Source: an uncultured Rhodocyclaceae bacterium
GTDB lineage: Bacteria > Pseudomonadota > Gammaproteobacteria > Burkholderiales > Rhodocyclaceae
Length of the DNA: 64,000 bases
Assembly: GCA_934271525.1 (NCBI GenBank)
Contig: CAKQRL010000002.1
Coordinates: 62,001 to 126,000 of the forward strand
Reading direction: 5' to 3'
Below, piece by piece: positions 1 through 9,300 of this stretch (positions within the stretch are counted from its first letter, which is position 1; each line of letters opens with the position of its first letter). Under the pieces are notes generated by a model. The model was not told the DNA's origin and did not search any database. It was given only the letters and a program-made list of their open reading frames with translations. The position numbers were made by a program, and so were the translations under genes.

Positions 1-559
1 GTATCACATGGCGGTTCCACCAAAATGTGGAAGCATTATTTTTCAAAAAACAATGCCAAAGTAAATATTTACGGAGTAGATATTAACCCCGATTGCAAAA
101 AATTAGAGGAAGAGGGTATTCAAATATTCATCGGTTCTCAAGAAGACCGTGAATTTTTGCGTCAATTAAAAACACAAATTCCACCCGTGGATATTTTAAT
201 TGATGACGGCGGCCACACCATGCAACAGCAAATTGTTACCTTTGAAGAAATGTTTGACCACGTGAAAGACAATGGCGTTTATTGGGTTGAAGACCTCCAC
301 ACTTCTTACTGGGAAGAATTCGGGGGGGGGGGGGGTAGAACTCTCTTTTGTGGATTACACCAAAAATTTAATTGATGAATTAAATGCGGTTTATAATAAA
401 AACAAATATACCGCAGGCATTCCTCCAATTACCAATTTTACAAAAACCGCTTATTCCATTACTTATTACGACAGCGTGGTGGTTTTTGAAAAACGCCTCC
501 GACCAGAACAATATTTAAAAATCGCCGCCCAAGCCATAATCGGCAAAAAAGCATTTTAA
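1..559 (+). CDS. SAM-dependent methyltransferase, 5'-truncated, phase-variable (OFF as sequenced)
   Basis: Frame 1 is open from the first base, so the 5' end lies outside the window. The protein shows the acidic SAM-binding strand (GVDIN near base 80), the motif DILIDDGGHT (near base 200) and YWVEDLHTSYWEEFGG, as in class I methyltransferases of polysaccharide loci (CmcI/rhamnosyl O-methyltransferase-like). A run of 14 G (322-335) breaks the frame: frame 1 stops at 373-375, while the natural continuation (SFVDYTKNLIDELNAVY to the stop at 559) is in frame 2. Removing one G or adding two restores one protein. The run replaces a Gly-rich turn, so the ON protein tolerates it. The methyl acceptor is unknown; a surface sugar is inferred from family and phase variation. 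A sequencing error in the run is the alternative. Confidence 0.75.
322..335 (+). repeat. poly-G tract (14 G), slipped-strand contingency site
   Basis: Fourteen consecutive G inside the methyltransferase reading frame. At this length the gene is out of frame; 13 G or 16 G would be in frame. Confidence 0.85.
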
Positions 560-578
560 ATTTTCAAAAAAAATTTTG

Positions 579-612
579 GTTTACCGTGGAAACATATCTT
601 TCCACGGTAAAC
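579..612. terminator. back-to-back pair of uptake-like cores forming a hairpin
   Basis: GTTTACCGTGGAAA, a 6-nt loop, then TTTCCACGGTAAAC form a perfect 14-bp stem followed by a T-rich run. It lies between the convergent methyltransferase (ends 559) and the minus-strand YqhA gene (ends 624), so it can act as a bidirectional terminator. The A/T tails face outwards on both sides, unlike the usual 51-bp palindrome. Confidence 0.8.
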
Positions 613-623
613 TTTTTATTTTT

Positions 624-1157
624 TTAAGAATTTGAATGTTGATTCAAAACCGTTTGCATCATTATTTTATCTACCCAAGCCAGAGCCAAGGCGGAGATTA
701 AAAAAAGCAGATGAATAATCACTTGCCATTTTAAATAATGTTCCGTTTGATTATTCGGGTTAATAAAACTTTTTAAAAGGTGAATGGATGAAATACTAAT
801 TATGGCAGTAGAAAGTTTTATTTTCAAAACTCCTGCATTAATATGCGACAACCATTCGGGTTGGTCGGGATGTTTTGCAATTTCTTCTAATTTTGAAACA
901 AAGGTTTGATAACCGCCGATAATCACCATAATTAAAAGGTTGGCAATCATCACAATATCAACCAAACCAAGAACGGTTAACATAACGTCCGTTTCATTAA
1001 TATGTCCTGTGCCAAAAATGCGCACAATCAAGTGGAATAATTCCACCAAAAATAACCAACAATAAACTATTTGTGCAACTATTAAGCCAACATACATGGG
1101 CGCTTGCACCCAACGGCTAAAAAATACAAGGCGTTCAAGCGGTTGTTGAATATTCAT
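624..1157 (-). CDS. YqhA/UPF0114 family inner-membrane protein
   Basis: About 177 residues starting at ATG 1157 (MNIQQPLERLVFFSRW); the frame stays open upstream but the family begins here. Hydrophobic segments include APMYVGLIVAQIVYCWLF, VLGLVDIVMIANLLIMVII and a C-terminal pair. The sequence YQTFVSKLEE and the HPDQPEWLSHINAG stretch are typical of the YqhA/UPF0114 (TIGR00645) family. These are integral inner-membrane proteins with no established biochemical role. It converges on the methyltransferase across a hairpin and is divergent from the fumarase gene 65 bases away. Family assignment is fairly firm; function is unknown. Confidence 0.8.
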   Translation of the reverse strand: MNIQQPLERLVFFSRWVQAPMYVGLIVAQIVYCWLFLVELFHLIVRIFGTGHINETDVMLTVLGLVDIVMIANLLIMVIIGGYQTFVSKLEEIAKHPDQPEWLSHINAGVLKIKLSTAIISISSIHLLKSFINPNNQTEHYLKWQVIIHLLFLISALALAWVDKIMMQTVLNQHSNS

Positions 1158-1222
1158 TTTTTTCCACGACAAAATTAAAAGTTGAGAGTATAAAAGCATT
1201 TTTAAAATTCTTTTTAAAAAAA

Positions 1223-2695
1223 ATGAAAATTATTACCGAAGCCGACTTTGTGCAATCCATTGCAAACGCTTTTCAATGGATAAGCGCGCACCATTCGCCC
1301 GATTTTTTAAACGCCATGCACGCGGCATGGCAAAAAGAAAGCCACGCGCTTGCCAAAAATGCCATCGCGCAAATTTTGGAAAATTCTAAGCGCGCCAGCG
1401 CGCGATTTCGCCCAATTTGCCAAGATACCGGCATTGCTGTGGTTTTTGTGGAAATGGGAATGAATGTGCGAATTGATACGCAAAAAAGCCTGCAAGCCTT
1501 GGTAGATGCGGGCGTGCGCCGTGCGTATTTGGATAAAAAAAATCCCTTGCGACTTTCCGTTGTAAAAAATCCCGCAACCACGCGCGAAAACACAAAAGAC
1601 AACACGCCCGCCATTGTTCATGTTGAAATGGTGGAAGGTCAGACCATCTCTATTCGTTGCGCCGCAAAGGGCGGTGGCTCGGAAGCCAAAACTCGCTTTG
1701 CAATGTTAAACCCTTCTGACGACTGGCAGGCGTGGGTGTTGGCGCAAATCAAAACAATGGGTGCGGGTTGGTGCCCGCCCGGAATTATCGGGCTTGGAAT
1801 TGGTGGCACGCCTGAAAAAGCAATGCTCTTGGCAAAAAAATCGCTGCTTTATCCGCTTGATATGCCTGAACTTTTAAAACGCGGGGCAAAAACGGAAATT
1901 GAGCGTTTGCGTATAGAATTGTTCAATAAAATCAATGCGTTAAAAATCGGCGCACAAGGCTTAATGGGTGATATCACTGTGTTGGATGTGAAACTTTTGG
2001 ATTTCCCCACACATGCGGCGAATTTTCCCATCGCTTTGATGCCCAACTGCGCAGCCACGCGGCACTGCCATTTTGAATTAAAAGAAAATGGCGGTGCAGC
2101 AACATTTTTTGGCGAATTTCCTTTTAAAAATCAGCATTTTTTAGAAAATAATTCATTGCAGAGTTTTAAAAGAATAAACGCCGATGATTTAAATATTGAA
2201 GAATTAAAAAAATTAAAAACAGGCGATTTGGTTTTAATAAGCGGAAAAATTTTAACCGCGCGCGATGCCGCACACAAAAAACTCTGCGATTTATTAAAAA
2301 CAGGTAAAAAATTGCCCGTGGATTTAAAAAATCGCATTTTATATTACGTGGGTCCAGTCAAAGCCGCAGCAGGCGAAGTGGTAGGACCTGCTGGTCCCAC
2401 AACTGCCACGCGGATGGACAAATTCACTCCCTTGTTGTTAGAAAAAACCGGTTTGAAAATGATGATTGGCAAAGCGGAGCGTGGTGAAGCTGCGCGGCAA
2501 GCTATGCGCCAATTCGGCGCCATTTACGCCATTGCCGTGGGCGGCGCTGCGGTGTTGGTCTCCGAAACCATTCAATCTTCGCGCGTGGTGGCATTTGCAG
2601 AATTGGGCATGGAAGCCATTTATGAATTTGAAGTGCGCGATATGCCGCTCATCATCGCTTTTGATTGGAATGGTGAGAATTTGTATCAGTTTTAA
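1223..2695 (+). CDS. fumarate hydratase, class I (iron-sulfur)
   Basis: 490 residues. Interconverts fumarate and malate in the TCA cycle, in the cytoplasm. It has the single-chain class I layout: an N-terminal [4Fe-4S] catalytic domain with CQDTG (about residue 67), AAKGGGSEAK (about 148), GWCPPGIIGLGIGG (about 180) and PNCAATRH (about 273), supplying the three cluster cysteines, then a C-terminal swivelling domain with GPTTATRMDKFTP and GKAERG. Slightly shorter than E. coli FumA (548). The ATG at 1223 has no clear Shine-Dalgarno. Tartrate dehydratase is the related alternative, but that enzyme is usually two subunits. An uptake-like half element follows the stop. Confidence 0.93.
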   Translation: MKIITEADFVQSIANAFQWISAHHSPDFLNAMHAAWQKESHALAKNAIAQILENSKRASARFRPICQDTGIAVVFVEMGMNVRIDTQKSLQALVDAGVRRAYLDKKNPLRLSVVKNPATTRENTKDNTPAIVHVEMVEGQTISIRCAAKGGGSEAKTRFAMLNPSDDWQAWVLAQIKTMGAGWCPPGIIGLGIGGTPEKAMLLAKKSLLYPLDMPELLKRGAKTEIERLRIELFNKINALKIGAQGLMGDITVLDVKLLDFPTHAANFPIALMPNCAATRHCHFELKENGGAATFFGEFPFKNQHFLENNSLQSFKRINADDLNIEELKKLKTGDLVLISGKILTARDAAHKKLCDLLKTGKKLPVDLKNRILYYVGPVKAAAGEVVGPAGPTTATRMDKFTPLLLEKTGLKMMIGKAERGEAARQAMRQFGAIYAIAVGGAAVLVSETIQSSRVVAFAELGMEAIYEFEVRDMPLIIAFDWNGENLYQF

Positions 2696-2699
2696 AAAA

Positions 2700-2732
2700 T
2701 CCACGGTAAACAACAAAAAAATTTTAAAATTC
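2700..2732 (-). repeat. uptake-like half element
   Basis: TCCACGGTAAAC at 2700-2711 followed by an A/T tract. The second core of the palindrome is missing because the end of the next CDS (stop at 2724-2726) occupies its place. It lies between convergent fumarase and GT-C genes. Confidence 0.85.
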
Positions 2733-4556
2733 CACACGAATTTTTGGCAAAATTTGCGGATTTTGCATTTGGTAAATTTCAAATAATTCGTGCTTTTGCA
2801 AAAGCTGTGAATTTTTAATTGTTATAAAATATTTCGGTTTTTTATTATTGGCAAAATGAATATCAATTTTTTTGGGTAAAATTACAAAATCTATTTTATC
2901 AGTTTGGTAGGTTTTATTCAAATCATTAGAATATAACCACAACAATGGAATATTATAATCTTTCACCAAAATATCCGAATCATCCATACGCAAAAAATAT
3001 TCTATGTTTGTGGTATAAACATTTTTATAATTTAAAAAGGTGTCCGCTAATGGTTGGTAAAGATTATACCACCATTGATTATTCGCAATCAAAAAGTTTT
3101 TATCAGGGTTGTTTTTTATAAATTTTTCAATTTCAAGCATTTCTATTTTTTTGTTTTCAGAAACCGCATAAAACGGGCGCATTTCGGTGATATTTTTATA
3201 ATTGTTAAAAACAAAACCGAGCATCATCAAAGTAAATAAAAACAAAATGATTTTGTTTTGGTTTTGATGAAAAAACAAAGCAACCACACAAACCAAAATA
3301 ATCAATAAAATTTTAAAATTGATAATATATTCTACTGGAAAACGTGCATCAATAAAATGCAGCATCATACTATCCACTGTAAAAATACCATAAGAACCTT
3401 TGAAAATAAAAAATATAAGAAAAGCAGGGAGCATGGCAATAAATAAAAATGAAATATTTTTTTTAGGTAGTTTGTATTCCAAAAAAGCTAAAAACAAACA
3501 AAAAAGCGGAATCCACAAATAACACAAATAACGCAACAAAGAACGTGGAGCAGGCAAATAAAAATCCATTTCACGAACATAAATAGAATAAGAAAGCGTT
3601 AAAGCAGTGCCAAAAACTAAAAGAATTATAAAAATAAAAAGGCGTTGGTGTTGAGTATTTAAACTTTTCCAAAAAACAATCGGTAAAATAAAAGGAAAAA
3701 ATCCCCCAGCAATAAGTGCGCATAACAGATAATTAATCAAACAAAAAAATATAAATTGAAAATAATATTCTTCAGGTAAATTGCCAATATTGCTGATTTG
3801 TGCAGAATAAAAATTGCCATGTTGTTGAAAAAGAAATAATTTAAAAATAGCATAACAAATAAAAAAACCAGAACAAATAAAAAATAGGTCTTTGATTTGC
3901 CAAATTATTTTTTTGTTATTTATTCTAAAAAAATATATAACAAAAATCATTGCGAAAAAAGCCAAAATAAAAAACAATGTAATTTCTTTGCTTAAATAAC
4001 AAATATAACAAAAAACGCCCAAAAGAAAAGTATAAATAATTTTAATATTATTTTTTGATTCAAAAAGACGCATAAAGAAATAAAAAAGCCAAAGCGATAA
4101 TGGCAAAAATATATTTTCAATCATAAAAGTTATATTAAAACATAAATCAGGTAATAATAGAGCAACAATAAGAATTAGCAAAATAGAAAAGTTGTTTTTT
4201 AATAAACGACAAGCGATAAAATAAGCAGGAAAAATGCTAGAACAAATGCAAAAAGTATTGATGAAAGCAATTAAAAGTTGTTGTATTTCTCGTGACTCAA
4301 ATAAAAAAACAGGTGAAATAATAAATGAATATAGAATTTTTTGCAGTCCTGTGGAATGGTTATAAACCAACCAACCATTCCCTTTGCCAAAACTTTCTGC
4401 CATTTGGTAATAAAACAATTCATCGGGGTAACTTGCAATATGTTTGAAAAAAAATGCCATGCAAAAGCGGAAAATAAAACTCGCTGCAAATAAAACAAAA
4501 AGCAATGTTATATTGCCACGTTTGGTTTGGATAAGATGATGGAAAAGTGTTTTCAT
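2724..4556 (-). CDS. multi-span GT-C-type glycosyltransferase-like membrane protein (copy 1)
   Basis: 610 residues, with about a dozen hydrophobic segments through residue 440 and a C-terminal soluble domain of about 150 residues. The first loop carries SYPDELFYYQMAESFG; an acidic DE pair there is typical of GT-C enzymes (GT39/ArnT-like) that use polyprenyl-phosphate sugars at the outer face of the inner membrane. The C-terminal part is probably periplasmic. It is a paralogue of the next gene (SYPDELFYYQMAE against LYPDELRYAQLAE; QKILYSFIISP against QKILYPLTIAP). The ATG abuts the A/T tract of an uptake-like half element. Substrate is unknown; GT-C assignment rests on topology and the DE loop. 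Confidence 0.6.
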   Translation of the reverse strand: MKTLFHHLIQTKRGNITLLFVLFAASFIFRFCMAFFFKHIASYPDELFYYQMAESFGKGNGWLVYNHSTGLQKILYSFIISPVFLFESREIQQLLIAFINTFCICSSIFPAYFIACRLLKNNFSILLILIVALLLPDLCFNITFMIENIFLPLSLWLFYFFMRLFESKNNIKIIYTFLLGVFCYICYLSKEITLFFILAFFAMIFVIYFFRINNKKIIWQIKDLFFICSGFFICYAIFKLFLFQQHGNFYSAQISNIGNLPEEYYFQFIFFCLINYLLCALIAGGFFPFILPIVFWKSLNTQHQRLFIFIILLVFGTALTLSYSIYVREMDFYLPAPRSLLRYLCYLWIPLFCLFLAFLEYKLPKKNISFLFIAMLPAFLIFFIFKGSYGIFTVDSMMLHFIDARFPVEYIINFKILLIILVCVVALFFHQNQNKIILFLFTLMMLGFVFNNYKNITEMRPFYAVSENKKIEMLEIEKFIKNNPDKNFLIANNQWWYNLYQPLADTFLNYKNVYTTNIEYFLRMDDSDILVKDYNIPLLWLYSNDLNKTYQTDKIDFVILPKKIDIHFANNKKPKYFITIKNSQLLQKHELFEIYQMQNPQILPKIRVEF

Positions 4557-4587
4557 TTTTTCAAAAAAATATACCGTTGACCGTGGA
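4556..4587 (+). repeat. uptake-like half element at a gene start
   Basis: A/T tract 4556-4569, 6-bp spacer, then GTTGACCGTGGA 4576-4587. The first base of the tract is also the first base of the minus-strand start codon of the preceding gene, so the element forms that gene's 5' untranslated region. Confidence 0.85.
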
Positions 4588-4589
4588 TT

Positions 4590-6326
4590 TTAATCCTTAA
4601 ATTCTATTTTTGGAAAATATTTGGCATTTTTATTATAAAAAACTTCAAATGCACCGTAGTTTTCATTTTTGGCGTTGGGGATTGTTAAATTTAAATTTTG
4701 TGGTAGTACAATAAAATCCACCGCATTTAATGAAAAAGGCGGGTTCAAATTGTAATAATTTTTTGCCCAAAAAAGTGGAAATATTTTTTCACTCACTGGT
4801 TTTTCTAAACCGGCCATCAATTCGCTAATATGCACCACGTAAAAATTCGGGTAATTTAAAAACGCATCCACCAAACCTTGATTGCGGTCCCACGTGGTGT
4901 TGGCAAATAAAAATGTTTTGTTAGGATTGTTTTTTACAAAATCTTCTAGGCGGAAAATAGCCGTTTTTTCTTCATCCATCACACCATAATGTTTGTGGTA
5001 AAGTGCGCTAACTTCAAAATGGCAGAATAAATAAATCGCAGCGAGAATAAAAAAGAAAAGGTTAGTTATTTTTTTCGTATATTTTTGAAAAAAGAATAAA
5101 AAAACAATAAAAAATATTACCAAACTGTATTTTAAAAATGGAATGAAAGTTGGTTCACGGCGAATATCTAAAAGTGCAAGAATGTTATAATCCATAAAAC
5201 CGCTTAACGACCCGCGGAAAATTGTTAATATAATAATTAAAGGAATAGCGACCAAAAACCACAAGGATTTTTGTGGCGTTTGTTTTAATTTGTTTTCTGA
5301 TAGCGATAAAAAAACAATTAACGTTGGCAGCCAAATATAAGTAAGATAGCGAATTAAAGTGCGTGGAATAAGGTTATCCAAATCTTCACGTATGTAAATG
5401 GTATAAGATACCACAATAGCGGTGTTTAAAATCAAGAGTAAAATAAATAAAAAAGTGCTTTTGTTTTGTTTGTTTAAATTATTCCAAAACACCATTGGCA
5501 TAAAAAGCGGGAAGAATAATAAAGCGATTGTAATATAAATAAAATAATAAACCATTCCATAAAAAAAATAAAAAATATGTTCCGTTGATAAAAGATTTGG
5601 ACTTGTAAATTGGTTATAAGAATTGCCCATTTGTTGAAAAACGAAGCATTTCATCAATAAAAATGGAATAATAAAACCTGCCGAAATAATTAGGCAATTT
5701 TTAATTTGATTTATTCGGTTTTGTTTCAAAATTAAAATTAATATAAAAAAAGACAAAGGAAAAACAAGGGCAATTTCTTTGCATAAATAAAGCAAATAAC
5801 AAAAAACACCGATAGTTATATTAAAAAAAATGGAGGGTTTTTCTATAAATAAATATTTTAAAAATAAATAAAAAAGACATAATGCCAATGGCAAAAAAAG
5901 AACTTCACTCATCCAGCTCAAAGAAAAACTCAAATCTGGCAAAATTGTGGATAAAAGCGTGATGCCCCAAATGTTGCGGGGTTTGCTAAGCAATAAGCGC
6001 GCGATGAAAAAGCAGGGAAATACCGTGCAACATACCCAAAAAGCGTTGATAAAAGCGAGCGCATGTTGTTGTAAGGCGCGTGTTTCTAAGAAAAAAGCAG
6101 GGGCGATTGTTAGCGGATACAAGATTTTTTGGTAGTCGGTGGCTTGGTTGTAAAGCAAAAAGCCGCGGCCATAGGCAAAGTTTTCAGCAAGTTGGGCGTA
6201 GCGCAATTCGTCTGGGTAGAGCAAAATGAGTTTGGTGTAATCGGAAATATAAAAACGAATTAAAAAACTGATAGTGAAAATAATCAGTAGCAAAAATAAT
6301 TCGCGTTTTTGAAGTTTTATTGCCAT
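4590..6326 (-). CDS. multi-span GT-C-type glycosyltransferase-like membrane protein (copy 2)
   Basis: 578 residues, same architecture as the neighbouring 2724-4556 protein: N-terminal membrane anchor, loop LYPDELRYAQLAENFAYG with the DE pair, many transmembrane helices up to about residue 450, then a soluble tail with NPNKTFLFANTTW matching NPDKNFLIANNQW of copy 1. The two are separated by only 33 bases in the same direction and probably arose by tandem duplication. Start ATG 6326, again directly against the A/T tract of a half element. Probably transfers a sugar from a lipid carrier in the periplasm; acceptor unknown. Confidence 0.6.
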   Translation of the reverse strand: MAIKLQKRELFLLLIIFTISFLIRFYISDYTKLILLYPDELRYAQLAENFAYGRGFLLYNQATDYQKILYPLTIAPAFFLETRALQQHALAFINAFWVCCTVFPCFFIARLLLSKPRNIWGITLLSTILPDLSFSLSWMSEVLFLPLALCLFYLFLKYLFIEKPSIFFNITIGVFCYLLYLCKEIALVFPLSFFILILILKQNRINQIKNCLIISAGFIIPFLLMKCFVFQQMGNSYNQFTSPNLLSTEHIFYFFYGMVYYFIYITIALLFFPLFMPMVFWNNLNKQNKSTFLFILLLILNTAIVVSYTIYIREDLDNLIPRTLIRYLTYIWLPTLIVFLSLSENKLKQTPQKSLWFLVAIPLIIILTIFRGSLSGFMDYNILALLDIRREPTFIPFLKYSLVIFFIVFLFFFQKYTKKITNLFFFILAAIYLFCHFEVSALYHKHYGVMDEEKTAIFRLEDFVKNNPNKTFLFANTTWDRNQGLVDAFLNYPNFYVVHISELMAGLEKPVSEKIFPLFWAKNYYNLNPPFSLNAVDFIVLPQNLNLTIPNAKNENYGAFEVFYNKNAKYFPKIEFKD

Positions 6327-6357
6327 TTTTTCAAAAAAATATGTTGTTTACCGTGGA
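6326..6357 (+). repeat. uptake-like half element bridging two genes
   Basis: A/T tract 6326-6339, 6-bp spacer, GTTTACCGTGGA 6346-6357. The tract touches the start codon of the 4590-6326 gene, and the core supplies the stop codon of recC (TAA on the minus strand at 6350-6348). Confidence 0.88.
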
Positions 6358-9300
6358 AAATTATTATAAAAATCGCCATATATTTCAAAAGCAAGTTTTT
6401 GAAAATCCGCATTATAAAAATCATCAAAATCGGCAAAGGCAAAACTTAATGCGGGTGTTTGTTCGCATTCCTTTAAAAATATTTTGCGGGTGTCAGTCCA
6501 TTCTTTATTATTTTTTTTATTTTTAGCGTCTAAAAAAGCGAGTGCTGTTTTTAGTGTGATAGGCAAGGGTTCTTTTAAAGAATTTGCGGAAAAATTATTT
6601 AATTTTTTTAAGATTGTTAACGCTTGATTTTGTTCAATAGGTTCAAATGTTTTTGAGATAACATTATTTTCTTTTAAACCAATAATTGAAGTTTTTATTT
6701 TAAACCCCGCAGCGTTTGCCAAAATATGTTGCAAAAATGGTTGTAAATATTTACTTGATTCTAATTGACTGGCGCTTAAAATCAACTGCTTTTCTTCATA
6801 TTCATTTGAAAATAATTCAATTTCTCCTGCAATATTTTCAATAGTGATTATTTCACGCCGAACAGAATGAAAATGTGATAATTCTTGTAAAAAAGCATTG
6901 CCAAAATTTTTTAATTCTTTATTTTTTAAAACACCAACGCCACCCCAAGGTAAAAAATCAGTTTTTTGAATGTTGGTTAAAACTTCATTTAATGCGGTAG
7001 CGCGGTCTCTTTTTTGGTAAAAAGCATTGTGTAAAATCTCCACAATATTACAACGCGCTTTATAAAATTCTAGCGATTCGGTTCCAAAATTTTCTGTTTC
7101 TTCAAAACAAAAATGTTCAGGATTTGAAAATTTTGCATCTAATGTTTGTTGGAAAAAAGAAAGCGCTGGGTTTTTTAACAAAACAATTAAATCATTTAAA
7201 TATTTTGATTGTTCAACATAATCAATTTTAGAATTTTCTTTTAAATCTACTGTTTTGTATTCAAACCATTCTTTTGAATAAGTAAATAGTTGATTATTTT
7301 GATTGTATTTTTTGCTAAACGCTTGCAAGGGATGTGAGGTTGTTAAATGTTTAATAATTGACTCGCCATTTTTAGTGGCAAAATGCGCGGTAATATAACT
7401 TTGTAATTGTGCTAATAAAATAGAGGGTTGGCGAGCGGAATTGTCGTGAATATTTTGGGCAACGTAGCTGAAAGTGATTTTTTCTTGCGCTGCCAGCAAA
7501 GTTTCCAACAACATATAGCGGTCGTCATCTGTGCGTGAGCGGTCGCCTCGGCGGTGGTTTTGGGCAATTAAATCAAAGTCTAGCGGTAGATTGCTGCGCG
7601 GAAAATCTTCATCGTTTAATCCCAAGATATAGATTTGGCGGTGCGGAATGGCGCGCATCGGCATAAAGGTTGCAAAAATCAATTTGCCGTCCAAAAAGGG
7701 TTGTTTTAAGCCGGGTTCTTCCAACAAATTGAGAAAATCCTCGCGCAAGGTGGCTAAGGAAAAAACAGGCGCTGTTTCTGATTTTAAGAGCTCGCGCGCG
7801 CGGCGTTCCTTTTCAACAAGTGTGTTGCAGTTGTTTAAAAATTGTTGGATTTCGGCATCCTCCTCATTTGCGGCAAAAAAGTCGGCAATGCAGGCGGATA
7901 AACGCGCCTGCCATTCTTTTAAGGTTGCGCTTTGGCTAAATTGGGCGCGCCAAAAGTCTAATTTTTTAATCAATAAAAAGAGTTTGCCCAAGGGTTCGGC
8001 ATTCAATCCTTGGGCTGCGGGCAGTGGCAAATAAGCCTGCCATTCGGACGATTCGCCCATGGCAAAGCCCAAAATCAAGCGGGATAAGCCTTTTTGCCAC
8101 GTGTTTTGAAGGGATGATGCCGCATTTTGATACAAATCGTGGCGTTGTTTTTCGGTTAAACCCCAACGGATTTCGGCATTTTTAATCCACATTTTTAATT
8201 GTGCAATTTCTTTTTCATTTAAATTAAATTTATGGCGCACAAAATGTGATTCTAATAAGCCAAATATTTGATTGGGATTAAATTCTAATTCATCCAAGGA
8301 TAATAAATCTTTTAAAGCGCGTAGAAATAAACTTGTTGTGCGTTTTTTGCGGTCGGCAATGGAATAGGGAATATAGCGCTCATCATTTTTTGAATAAGCG
8401 CCAAAAACGGCATCAATAAAAGGGCTGTATTTTTCAATATCAGGGGCTAAAACCAAAATATCGCGGGGATTTAAAGTTTTATCATTATCTAATTCATTTA
8501 AAATTAAATTATTTAAAACTTCCACTTCCCGAAAGGCGCTGTGGCATTGATGAAAAGAAATAGAAAAATCATTATCAGTAATTGTATCAAATGGCGCGTT
8601 GAGATGATAAATGGCGTTTTGTAGTTTATTTAAAAGGGTTTTATTTTGTGGTTCGGAAAAAGGTTCTTCAAAATGCAAAACTTTATTTTCGCTTAATTCG
8701 TAAAATAAATTTAAAGCATCGCGACCTTGTGCGCCTAATAAAGCCAAAAGATTATCTTCATGCGGCGGTGTTTGAAGCATTTTTTTGTTTTTCCAAGCGA
8801 TTTTGATTTCATCCTTGGCGTGAATTAAATCGCCCCAATAAAGTTCGGTTGGGTTATGAATAAAAAAGTAAATATCGCAAATTTGAGAATAAAGAATAAA
8901 AAATTCCAAGCTTTGTTGGGATAATCCTGTTAAGCCGAAAATAAATAAGCGTTTTTCCACGGTAAACGCAGAATTTTTTTCAAGTTTTTCTTTGTATTTT
9001 TTAAATAATGCAACACGACTCGGCTCCGAATTTAAATGTTGCCACAAATGCCCTTGCCACAAATCTTTTTCTTTTAATTGTTTGCCATTGTCTAAAACAA
9101 ATTTTCCTTTTTGCCATTGTTCCAACCAATCGGCACGGTAGCTTTGATAATTTTCAAATAATCCTGCAAGTGTTTTTGAAAGTAGGCGTTTTTTAATGTC
9201 CTTTTCATCATTTTTAAAATAATTCAACAAGGGAGAAAACACTTTTTCTTTAATTTGTTCGCTATTTAAAATATTAAATATTTGCCAAGATAATAATTCT

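Noticed and set aside
3054..3239. Short plus-strand ORFs within minus-strand genes
   Set aside because: They mirror real genes on the other strand, without ribosome binding sites or protein-like composition.
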